64,000 bases of DNA from Aedes albopictus. Taxonomy: Eukaryota; Arthropoda; Insecta; Diptera; Culicidae. Under the pieces are notes generated by a model. It saw nothing but the letters and a program-made list of their open reading frames with translations, had not been told where the DNA came from and searched no databases. The translations under genes and the position numbers were made by a program. Location: positions 448,128,980 to 448,192,979 of the forward strand of contig NC_085137.1 of the NCBI RefSeq assembly GCF_035046485.1, written 5' to 3'. Shown here piece by piece: positions 20,625 through 31,333 of this stretch (positions are counted from its first letter, which is position 1; every line of letters begins with the position of its first letter).

Positions 20625-22262
20625 TATTTCCGTTTGGTATTGCTTGGTATTTCTCCAAGAATTCCCCCTGAGACTTCTTCGGGAATTTCTGCTGAGATTA
20701 CTTAATCAATCTCTGCTGGAATTTCGCCAGATATTTCCCGAGGAGATTTTAAGAAAAAATTTCCGGGAATTCTTGTTGGGATTTTATACTGGAATTCTCC
20801 CACGGATTTTTGTAGTTGTACTTTAAATACCAACAGGTTGATCTACGGATTTTTTGTAGCAATTATTCATGGGATTCTTATGAGGATTTCCCGGGTATTT
20901 CTTAATGTTTCCGCCGCAATTTTCTATTGACATTCCACCAGAATCCCTTGAGGATTCCTTTAGCTATTCATGCAGCAATATTTCCTAGGATTCTTTCAGG
21001 AATTCCTCCAGTTATTTTTCTTCATTTTTTTCTACAGAATTTCTTCTTTAGAAATTCCTCAGAATCGATTTAGATTTAGAGATTTCTTCAGGAAGTTCTA
21101 CATGAGGCTTGACCACTTTTTCAAAAATGATCTCTGATGCACAAGTTCACCCCCATATATTTATTGGCATCCAAAAAGAAGTGACTGGTCAAAATTTCAG
21201 CCAAATCCATTGAAATTAAGAGGTCCAAAGCATTATTGCCCCCGAAAAGCTAGTTTGTAAGACACATTAGGCTTTCACGAATTTCAATAATTTTTGCTCA
21301 ACTCCTACATCATTGATGCCAAAGAAGCAAATAACCAGCAAAAGCAGTATTTTTTTTTTGGATGCCAATCAAAATATGGGGGTGGACCTGAGAATAAGAG
21401 AACATTTTTTTAAGATTGGACAGGTCTATTCTACATATATTCCTTCAGAAGTTTGATTTTTACAGTCATCTTCCAAGCACTACAGTGATTTCTGTAGTGA
21501 TACTTTCAGAAACTCCTCTAGGAATTCGTCCAGTATTTTTTTCTGGGATAAATCTAGGAATTACTTAAGAGATTACGAGGGGGTTCCTTCTAGCGAGACT
21601 GTGATATACATTGTTAAGCGTGCTTTTGTGATATTTCCAAGTAACAGAACTAGCTGATTAATAGTTTCTTAAGCTAGAGTTTGCTTAAAAGTGGTGTGTT
21701 CCACTCTTGAACAGCAAAAATGTTTATTGGGTTGGCATCACTGCTCTCAGTATCATGTGTATTAAAGACACACGGGAGAGACTGTTCTAGATTAGAACAC
21801 TCTGAAAATTAATACAGAATTCATCATACAACGGGGTTTTCCGTGACGTACTTAATGGATGGTCCCTTACTGTTTATGTTTTGTTTCACGAACCCAGAAC
21901 CTTTTTATTGAGTTTAAAATTGACAGAAAAGTGCCCCGATTTTATCAACCCAAAACACTATCAGGATATTACTGAATACAGCATACTAAAGGAATGTCCA
22001 TAAATTACGCCACATTTTTAAAGGGGCGGGGAGATGCAGCAAATTGTGATGACCCATAAAAACTTCAGAAAATTTATATAAAAAGTGTGACTCGGGAAAA
22101 CAGCAAAAACAATTTTTAACATAATTTATGGACGTTTCCTTATTTGAATTTCTGGCTACGCCACTATTTCATGAAAATGAAATAACAAAAACATATATTT
22201 CCATACGTTTTAGAGATCTAATTTTATTTTTATATGTGATTCGATTATCCGGAGTGGAATAA
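20625..22262. mobile_element. truncated copy of the pogo-like element at 34728-37095
   Basis: From the CTTGGTATTTCTCCAAGAAT block to GATTCGATTATCCGGAGTGG the sequence follows the element at 34728-37095 in the same order, but both TIRs are incomplete. It includes the nested inverted-repeat block (21112-21425), the mini-element (21647-21731), an intact (empty) version of the site occupied by an hAT MITE in the other copy (about 22003), and an hAT terminus TTTCTGGCTACGCCACT (22147). No transposase remains. Confidence 0.75.
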
Positions 22263-22960
22263 AAACACAGCGCAACATTTTTTTGTCTCAAGGGCAAACT
22301 TATGTGTCTCTGACAGATTTTGGGTCGCTGAATCCGAATCCGGGCTCAGATTTGCTCCAGCACGTTACAATTTTGAGCTATAACTCAATTTATAGGGCGA
22401 AATATGCGATTTTGGGCTTTTTTGACTGCAAGTCATTAAGCATAGAAATATTTTTTTTAACCAACCAAAGGATAAATTGGTCAATTAACATCTACATTAA
22501 CGACTCATGCAAAATATTTCGTTTTACCAAATCAAATTCGATAAATTTAAGCATTTTATGTCAGTATGTAAACTTGCATGCAACATATAACATCAATAGG
22601 CGCTGTCCATTAACTACGTAGAATCATTTTTGGCCATCTCAGACGTCAAAATTACTTCTATACAAGCCCACTTCCATATTAGTCCCATTTGACTTTTCAT
22701 CACTTTTGAGTTAACTGTTAGTTCTTGAACCTGAGGTTTTTTTGGCCTTGCAGTCGTCGGTGTACAACCAAAACGATATATATCTCCTATGCCCGATGAC
22801 ATAGACCATTGAGGTTTTGAGTTGGCGTTATGAATATTCATAATTTTCGACGTGTTTTTGAAATTGCGGATTTGTATGTCAATGTGCGAAACAAATACCA
22901 AATTATGAGCGACCCATATTGAAAGTACCCGCATAACAGTCCCATCATTGATTTGTGAAC
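22263..22960. other. unassigned repetitive-looking DNA
   Basis: No gene is supported. The 112- and 106-residue frames on opposite strands overlap AT-rich DNA and show no domain. Confidence 0.35.
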
Positions 22961-22970
22961 CCTGTAACGT

Positions 22971-23577
22971 CTCGACTAGATGGGAAAAACAAAATTATTT
23001 CAGGTTGTGTTATTTCGTTACAATGATTTTTGTTACAACGGTTGTAATAAAACATATACCGTTAGTAGTTAAAATAACAAAAAATCTAACAAAACTCGTT
23101 CCAATTAAAACAAAAATGTAACAAGTTGAGATATAATCAGAACAAGATTATTTCAAATTTTGTTAGACTAAACTTGCAAAATCGTAACAAATTCTGCTAT
23201 ATATTTCAGAACAAATTTGTTACAAGTTTTGTTATAAATCTCTTGGCTCGAGTGACATATCACAAAAATTATCAATCTTTTTCGCGACAACACAAAAAAT
23301 CTTACAAATTTTTAAATAATATTGTTACAAAAAATATAACAAAGATTGCGATAAACGTGTTACGAAATTATGTTAGAGGCAATCATATTATAATGCATAA
23401 TATAACAAATGTTGTTATGCATCTGTTTGAATAAATGAAACAAGTTCTGTTATAATTTGGTGACTAAAATTACAACAAATTTTATTATAATTATAAAAGA
23501 ATTGTATCAACTATTGTTATTCCTAACAACATTTGCCATTATTTTGTTATGATCTTGTTATGTGCTTCTAGTCGGGG
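22971..23577. mobile_element. AT-rich MITE built of TAACAAA/TTTGTTA words
   Basis: The ends CTCGACTAGATGGG and CTTCTAGTCGGGG are inverted. The interior holds about 30 copies of AACAAA, GTTACA or their complements in both orientations, so almost any part can pair with another. The 102-residue frame (23126-23434) reads through the repeat and is not a gene. A fragment with the same left-hand words lies at 24380-24450. Confidence 0.6.
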
Positions 23578-25535
23578 TAAAACTATGGGGCAGTGTGTTG
23601 GGTGAATGTTACAGTTCAAACAATGTTATTGGAATGAAATCCATCCAATCATAAACGTAATGTAGGTCATATTAAATTCTCGCTATTCAGTCTGCCAATA
23701 ATCACCTTCACAAATGATCTTCATGTAATACCCAACGTAGCCACAATTTCACCACCAACGAAAGTATTCACTATCTTCCAGAATCATCCTTTTTTCCCAG
23801 AGAACCCAGGAAGCGAGAAAGTTAACGCTTTGCTAAAATCAGCTGAACTGGCAGAAACGATGGGAAAAGCAAACATTCTTGAGTGTGTGAAATTGACACA
23901 CCAGCTTCTCATTGCCGGTTTTAGAACGTTGCAGCTCTTCCCAAAAGCATAGTTACATGCACATAATTGAGGAGGAAAGCCTTCTACTAGCATCAATTCC
24001 GTTACTGCGCCCTTGCTATTCTCACACCCATCTTCCACGTGATCCATATCGCAAGACGTGTTAATCGATAGCATACACCACACTATAGACGTCTGAACTT
24101 GACAGACCCTCTCTTGATCGGTTGATTTAATATGGGGGAGTTCAAGGAATCAATTGGATTTGACCCATTCTACCACACCGGTCAAAGGTTATATAAATAC
24201 TCTTTTGAAAATGAGTTTCTGGTTGAGAAACCATTCACCCCAATCGTAACTATATGAGTTTTGCAAAGTGAACAATGGTTCAAAAATAAATTTTTTAATG
24301 TTTTTGGAAACTTCAGTCAAAAACTGCTTACTAAATACATATATCTAGTAATACAAGTGCGCGACCAGATAATAAATACAAAATGATTACAGGCTGTGTT
24401 ATTTTGAAATATGTTATGATTTTTGTAACAATAACTGATTTTGTTATAATTTGTTTTTGGATATTCACACAGAAAAATCCTTCGAAGAAAATTATAGACC
24501 GTTCCAGAAATTAGAATCATACCTACGCATAGCGATAAAATAATAATTTTCATAACAAACAACTACGTTTATATTCTTATATTTTTATTTAAAGTATATT
24601 CTTCGATATATGTAAGAAGTTTATACATAAAAACGTGTTTTTATATCCAAATGTTCGTTACAAACTTTTTAACTCTTTCCACAAACCACTTTTTTATACT
24701 TATGCTGAATTCATTCCAATTTTATTCACAACATTATTTCGAAAACATGTTTCTTGAGATACTTGATTAACGGTTTTTGAAAAATAACATTCAGCCTGTG
24801 CTTACGGGCACTTTTAAATTTTGAGAAAACTTGAAAATTCAGCTCTTTTCATTTTTTTAAGAATGTGTCCACATATTTTGGAATTTTCAAACATGTTCCT
24901 ACGACAAAATAAAAATATTTAACTCTACGCACGGTGAAGCTTAGGCATTGATTTTAATTATAATTAAATTAAATTGTAGTTTTACACATGCTCTAGTATA
25001 AATTCTGCTACTTGTTTAAGCTATTGTAAATATTGGTTTTTGGAAACATCGATTTTTTAATTAGAGTGGATGTTTCAAGTCCAAAAGACTATATTTGAAA
25101 CTAAAACCAATGATTGTCCGATAGACATATGTAGTTACTGTCATGAATATATTTTTTCAATTTTTTTCTAGTGTAAATTTTTACATAGAAGGAAAATTGT
25201 TAAACAAGGTTTTTCAAAAATAGTGCAATTTGTGCAAAACGTTTTTGAGGTACCATTAAGGAATACTTTGCAACTTACAAACCAAAAGTCAAATATAATT
25301 TTTGATAGCCGGTATTTGATGTTAATATATTAGGGCAGGATATGTGGATTCTGGTATTCATTCCTAAATGGTTGGGCTGCAAAGTTGTGCTTATAATTTC
25401 TGGAACAGTCTATATATTAAGTTCTGTAATTTCTTTTTTTTTCACCCCACTGTTTGTGGAAATATTAATAAAGCCACTGCGTCCGTACTGGACTCCTTTA
25501 GTATGATTATTTCTAAAAACAGTTGCCATAATTAT
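23578..25535. other. unassigned AT-rich DNA with one possible protein relic
   Basis: Most of this stretch shows nothing recognisable. Positions 23637-23951 on the + strand form an open frame without ATG, about 105 codons. Its last half reads like a helical protein (EKVNALLKSAELAETM, then ECVKLTHQLLIAGF) up to a stop. A 99-residue frame occupies the other strand. Neither was identified. Confidence 0.35.
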
Positions 25536-25663
25536 CGTTAAAAACGACCACGCAGTCTTGAATAAACAAACGATGTTTATTACTTGTTCAACGTTTCGAC
25601 ACGAGGTTAGTGTCTTCTTCAGGGGAAGTTATGACAAGCCAACTAAGTCTTGTACCACCCCAA
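25536..25663 (-). mobile_element. Penelope-like element terminus with hammerhead-like motif
   Basis: On the minus strand the sequence reads CTGAAGA, a potential GACAC/GTGTC stem, then GAAACGTTG, followed by ACAAGTAATAAAC. This order is how Penelope-like retroelement ends look, and it resembles a hammerhead ribozyme core with one extra A before stem II. The element runs into the assembly gap, so its body cannot be seen. Confidence 0.5.
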
Positions 25664-26163
25664 NNNNNNNNNNNNNNNNNNNNNNNNNNNNNNNNNNNNN
25701 NNNNNNNNNNNNNNNNNNNNNNNNNNNNNNNNNNNNNNNNNNNNNNNNNNNNNNNNNNNNNNNNNNNNNNNNNNNNNNNNNNNNNNNNNNNNNNNNNNNN
25801 NNNNNNNNNNNNNNNNNNNNNNNNNNNNNNNNNNNNNNNNNNNNNNNNNNNNNNNNNNNNNNNNNNNNNNNNNNNNNNNNNNNNNNNNNNNNNNNNNNNN
25901 NNNNNNNNNNNNNNNNNNNNNNNNNNNNNNNNNNNNNNNNNNNNNNNNNNNNNNNNNNNNNNNNNNNNNNNNNNNNNNNNNNNNNNNNNNNNNNNNNNNN
26001 NNNNNNNNNNNNNNNNNNNNNNNNNNNNNNNNNNNNNNNNNNNNNNNNNNNNNNNNNNNNNNNNNNNNNNNNNNNNNNNNNNNNNNNNNNNNNNNNNNNN
26101 NNNNNNNNNNNNNNNNNNNNNNNNNNNNNNNNNNNNNNNNNNNNNNNNNNNNNNNNNNNNNNN
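25664..26163. other. assembly gap (500 N)
   Basis: There are exactly 500 undetermined bases, a round number that suggests a gap of unknown true size. Reading frames drawn across it are meaningless. Confidence 0.99.
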
Positions 26164-27821
26164 GAATTGCAAATCGCACATTCCATTCATAGTATTTTTT
26201 CCTCTTCTCATAAATATCGTCGCTCGGTTCGCTGCGGTGCACACGCACACTGTGGAGCGCGCGTACCGATTCGAGGGAACTGCGGTACACGCGTACACAT
26301 ACAGATGCCGCGGAGCGCAACTGGTTGCGGGCGCCGTTAAACGAATTGAATGTTGTGGAAGCGAAGCGAGGATGAAAAGGGGGAGAGTGCGGTTTCGTTC
26401 CGAGAAGTTGTGGAATGCCGTTTGTGCGCTGGACTGAATTGCGGTGGTTTATTTTTTATTTTGCGAACTGAAGGACGGTGACGGTGCGCGGCGGTTTTGG
26501 AGGCCAGAGGTTCGAAGAATCTACAAAGTGCAAAAGCTGCGGTTATGAAGTGCAACAGTATGGTTAAAAATGCTGAAATCGAGCAGTTGCTTGATTGCTC
26601 TGAAAACAGTGGGTGAAGGCGAATGGAAAGCAACGGTGAGAGAAGGAAGGAATGCAGAGCGAACAAGAGTAAGAAGGCACAAGATGACGAAGAACACCCG
26701 TCGCATTCCACGTATTCTTTCGTTATTACAATCTGTCCACATTCCTTTCCTTTTGGGGGTGAAACGAGAAGCAGGGGCAGGCTCGGTAGGTGGCTGTACT
26801 GCACATCTACCTATACCAGACGGGCGGTGAACGAGTACTCAATCATTTATGTGTAGGTTGGTAGCTACACATTCGCGTACGGAGAAAGAAAATAAACAAC
26901 CCTTTTGCACAAGGAGACGCAGATGGAATGCATAGTGTAGTAGGATACGGATTGACGAGTGCAAGCACTTCGCAGTGGACAGTGAAAGTATTTCAAATCT
27001 CGGCGGCGAGTGCAGCGTTTCAGCACGTTGTTGAGCAAAATCAATTCAATCCATGTGATTAGCGTTGACGAGTACCCAAGTGACGGACATGGCATTCAGT
27101 AAGTGATCAGTCAGTGGCGTTACGCAATCACTTTATTCGAGTGCAAAGAGGAATGTGGCGAGGCCATGATTGATTGCAGCAAACACGCAAAGCGGCGCCC
27201 GGCTATGCATTTTGCAACAGGTTCTGATAGAATGACTTTGTTTGGAGTTACCAATCAGTCAGTGCAACGGTGAATGGAGGTGAGAGAGGATAGTGCTCCC
27301 TGTGGAATGCCGAAAGAATGTCGTACATCAACTGATTACCATATAGTAGTAAGCGAAGCGCGGAGTGTTGTGAGGTGAGGATACTACGATAACGGTCATG
27401 CACTTTGCGCTCTCACATGGGAATGGGAGTGCTGGGAAGAGCGAAGGGTCGACATTCTTGAGATGGCATTAGCACGACGAAAGAGGTGATTGGTCGCCGG
27501 ACAAAGAAGGCACTTAGTCAGTCGGAGGCTCGAGCGGCTTTTTGCGGATGAGTCATTTGAACTGCTGAGGATTGGTTTGATAGTGCTGAAGAAGTCTGTT
27601 GGTGAATCATATAAAGTGTTGTGATTGGAAGTGCAGTTCATACTGAAAGTTGTACTTTTAATACTAGAAATCAAGAAGCGTTCATCGCCTTGGTTGTACC
27701 CAGATAGTATTGATTTAAGCATTCATCATTATTATTAGCTTTATTAGGAAGATTTTGATCAAAAAACTTCTGAATACATTTTTTCGAATCAATCTAATAA
27801 TATTTTTTTCTTTATTTTCAG
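26164..27821 (+). promoter_or_regulatory. putative promoter and 5' leader of the angiomotin-like gene
   Basis: This stretch is GC-richer than its surroundings, lacks repeat words and lies directly upstream of the coding exon. The most likely arrangement is a non-coding first exon ending at one of several donors; the best is CA|GTAAGT at 27099. An intron then ends at the strong acceptor tttattttcag (27820-27821). No TATA box stands out and the transcription start cannot be placed. Several reading frames on both strands are short and unsupported. Confidence 0.45.
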
Positions 27822-28184
27822 ATGGAAAAGTAACTTTCGATTGGAGCAAATTTTGCAGCACTTAGAGATGCCTCACATGTCATAACTGTGTAATCAAATG
27901 AAAGAAAATCAAGTGCCTTTTTTAATTGTAAAAATCAAGCCATAACAAGTGCTTAGAGACAATTCACTGTAAACGAACCGAAAAAAAACTGCGAACCAAA
28001 TCAACTCAAACTAGACTAACACTAAAGCAAACGAATGTGAATTTTGTATTCAAGTGAAAGAATAAATCGACAGCAATTGACGTGCCTTACCTGCCCAAAA
28101 CAGTGAACCTTAATCCCACGAACCGAATCTCAAAAATCAAGTGAATGCCCATAGAGAATCAGCACCGTTTCCTTCATCGCCATC
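27822..28184 (+). promoter_or_regulatory. 5' untranslated part of the start-codon exon, with several uORFs
   Basis: After the acceptor at 27820-27821 the leader holds at least five upstream ATGs. These are a 3-codon uORF starting on the first base of the exon (27822), a 2-codon one near 27877, a 15-codon one near 27898, an ATG-TGA near 28034, and a 50-codon frame (28145-28297) that overlaps the main start in another frame. The main ATG has A at -3. This layout is typical of leaders that hold down translation. Confidence 0.6.
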
Positions 28185-29649
28185 ATGTCCCACACTCACG
28201 GCCTTGCTCGGTACTCGCAGTACTCGTCTTCCGGAGGGGCAGGTCCCCAAACGAGCAACAGTGCTGCGTCCAAACTGACGCCATCGTCGAACGCTAGCGG
28301 CGGAAGACCCTCATCTGTAGTCGTCCAGCCTCCCGGAGGCCAACCGCAGATTCCTCCACCGCCGGCAGTGCGACCTGCAATGCTTGTAACCTCGTCCGGG
28401 TGTTCAATGCTTCCACCAAGCCCCCCAGTGCCATCGTTGGCACAACCGGGGTCCGGCTCGAGCAGCCCCCAACAAGCTCAACAGCAGTGCCAAACTACGC
28501 AAACCTCGGTTCCTCCGAGTCCGAAATACTCTGCCATGAGTGGCAGCCTTTCTGGATCGGATACCGATGTTTCAACCTCAACGGAGAACCTTACCCGAGA
28601 AGAACGCTACGTACTGCGTCATGCCCGCGTGGAACCGCAAGGCGAGGAGAACATGCAAGGAAGTGTGACCCCTGTGAACGAAATTCAAGGTCGTTACATA
28701 CCCGATAAGTTCTCGTCGAATACTTCATCAGATTCGACGCGCTATGCTACTCCAAACAGCAGTCGGAGCATCTCTGAAAGCCGCAACGGCATGCATACCT
28801 ACGCTAACGCCGTGAACGACGGCTCCAACCGGAACTCGATCATCAGTACCGGCTCAAACCGTAACTCCCTGAAGGAAGCCAACTCCAACCGATCTTCCAT
28901 GGACGTCTCGCAATCTTCGTACAATACCCTCATCATCCATGACGAAGGCATCTATTCGATGAACCGAGAATATTCCAGTCCTCCTCCGTACATGAAGAAA
29001 GATCGACCCCGATCGTACGGGGAATCGCAACCTCCAATTCAGGAACTGTCCGAAATTCCGGAAAAGTATCTCAGTCAAAGCCACGTACTGAAACACCTCG
29101 CCAAGGAAGTGAAACTGCCGGCGCGGACCCGTAGCGATTCCAACACCCGTGACTCTGGAGTTTCGGAGAACACGGACTCTAGGGATCCACCAAAGTATGG
29201 TCAGCACTGGGTCGGAGCACAAAACGCATCCACCGATGAATCGGCCGCAACGCAAGCGAACGCCAAACTAAAGAGCAAAAGCCAGCCGGACTTGACGCGA
29301 TTGCTGGACATCGATCCGGAGGAGGTGGAAGCCATGTACAAAGAGAACCAACTGCTGAAGCAACAGTTGAACAACTGTTTCCTCAAGGTTGCCAAGAGCC
29401 AGAAGCTGGAGCAGGAAATTTCCAACATCTACCGGGTGCACGAAGAGCTGGTGCAATCCTGTGAGCGACGTGAACGACTGGAGAAAGCCGCGCGGAATCG
29501 TTTGCAGCAGGACTGCCGTAGGCTGCAGGAACTGAACCGAGCTTTCCGCGATCAGGTCGAAGTGCTACAGAACCAGCTGCTTTCCTCGTCGGACCATCAG
29601 CTTGGGCGAACGCAGCAGGACGTGCTCATCTCGCAACTGGTGACGCAAA
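28185..29649 (+). CDS. angiomotin-like exon 1 (coding): disordered region and start of coiled coil
   Basis: The exon encodes residues 1-488 plus one base. Low-complexity Ser/Gln/Pro stretches (1-130) precede a conserved-looking block LTREERYVLRHARVEPQGEE (136-155), comparable to the EPQGQE region of vertebrate angiomotins. SRSISES (193-199) stands where vertebrates have the LATS-phosphorylated HVRSLS motif, but without the His. PPPY and PPKY follow, then the coiled coil from about 372. The donor is AAA|GTGAGT at 29650. Confidence 0.85.
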
Positions 29650-31333
29650 GTGAGTTGTATGATCTGCGGGTACTTTAGGTACAGAATAATGAAAGATGTT
29701 TTTATTTTAAATTTTCCAGATAAATCACTAGTGGACGCAAATCGACGTCAATGCATAGAACTGCAGGCCCAGAATGCGACGCTGGAGGAACAGCGGATTC
29801 ACATTAACGTGCTTGATACGGCCTTGAAACGGCTGGAAGAAGAAGTATGGTGGATTGTTTTTCTCGGATATCTGGTATACTAAGTCTCGGTATTCTTCTG
29901 TTTACAGTGCCGTCAAAAGCAGGTCTACGTGGAACGTTGTGCACAACTACAGCATGCATTGCAGTCACTCCAGAATGCCAGTGAACGAAGAGAACAAGCG
30001 GAACGAAAGCTCCGTATGGACTACGAGAATGATCTACCAAATCGAAGCGGTAGTAGCACCAACAGCGAAACCGACAACCTCAAGTGGCAGCTGCGGGAGA
30101 AGGACGCACAGATAATGAGGTTTGTGTAGAGTTGTGAAATTTGTGAGACCGTAAGCTAATCAACAGTACTGATCTCTTCGCAGACTTGAAGCCGAATGTG
30201 CAAAACTGGAGCAGCGCAACCTGGAGGAGTCGAACGTACGGAACGTCGCTAAGCTGGCGATGGAGCGCAATTCGCAAGAAACGGAACGGATCATTGCCGA
30301 GGCAAAGCAGGAGAAGATCCGATACTTGGACGAGGCGCACGCAGCAAACCGCAAGGTAACGGAGCTGCAAACACGACTCAAGCTGGTGGAAAATAGATTG
30401 GCCGAGAAAGAGGCCATGATCCGAGCCTATCAGGGACAGAAAAGTAAGTTGCATTCAGGTGTTATGTGGGCTATTGTTTTAACGTATTGTTCGTTTGCAG
30501 TCTATGGTTCAACAAACTCCTACGGATCGTACAACCTATCTAGCGATAGCTTCGCACTGAATTCACTAGGAGCGTATAACTCGCAGGCATCGTACGACGT
30601 GTCGAATAACTCGTTCGACGTGACCACTACGGCCTCTCTGCTGGACACGACCGGCTACTGTCCGAACGTGTCGTCCAGCTTTACCTCGAACTATGGACAG
30701 ACTAACCCGAGTTTCAACCAGAGCTCGATTAACCTGCAGACGGCGGGTGGCAATAGCTACAGCTCGCCGAGCAGCAGCTCCAACTACAGTACCAACTATG
30801 GAACCAGCGATCATACCAATATCTACGACTCGAAGAATTTTGACGCCCAACGTAAATCCATCGACGATCAGCTCAAGCAGTTGGATGAACAGCTGCTCAG
30901 CAAGGTGAGTGAACTGATGGTAGAGAAACAAAGCAATTTGCTACTGAAGGCTCGTGCTGCGGCGGTCGCAGCCGCCAATAAGGGCAGTACCAACTCGGTA
31001 GCTGCTTCATCGCGTGCATCTGCAAGCGGAGCCACCTCCAGCTCGAGTTCGGTGGACTCCAATGGTAACCTACTAACCGACCACTGTGTGCTTGCTAACA
31101 GCAGTGCCTCTAACAATTCCGCCAGCAGCAGCAGCAAGGTAAGCAGCGAACGGAAACCCTTGTCCAAAACCATCTCGACACCGGCGATCAATGCAGCGGT
31201 CGGTGCTGCCCCCAACGTTCCCAAACTTCCGAAGAAGGCAACCTCCGTAAGTAGTGTGAAAAAGCTGATCGCTTCATCCTGCAAGAACATTTCCTCGCCA
31301 TCCTCGTCGTCGGAACAGGAGACGTTTTATTAG
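28185..31333 (+). CDS. angiomotin-like protein, short isoform (read-through of exon 5)
   Basis: The exons are 28185-29649, 29720-29844, 29908-30119, 30184-30443 and 30501-31333, giving 964 residues. The N-terminus, both PPxY motifs and the coiled coil are the same as in the long forms. If neither donor in exon 5 is used, the frame continues through a Ser/Ala-rich tail with a basic patch (SSVKKLIASSCK) and ends SSEQETFY. This terminus has Thr at -2 and an aromatic last residue, so it might suit a different PDZ class, but that is speculative. The AATAAA at 33135 followed by GT-rich DNA supports a real 3' end here. The start at 28185 is the first ATG in this frame within the exon and has A at -3. 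Confidence 0.75.

Noticed and set aside
22283..22621. 112-residue frame after the pogo-like copy
   Set aside because: The sequence looks like an AT-rich repeat with no domain and no start context, and no conserved protein feature was recognised.
25558..26437. Six reading frames of 180-275 residues
   Set aside because: Most of each frame is undetermined bases in the assembly gap.
28400..29456. Several 60-130-residue frames on both strands within exon 1
   Set aside because: They are shadows of the GC-rich angiomotin-like coding exon. Splice phase and coiled-coil similarity support the main frame only.
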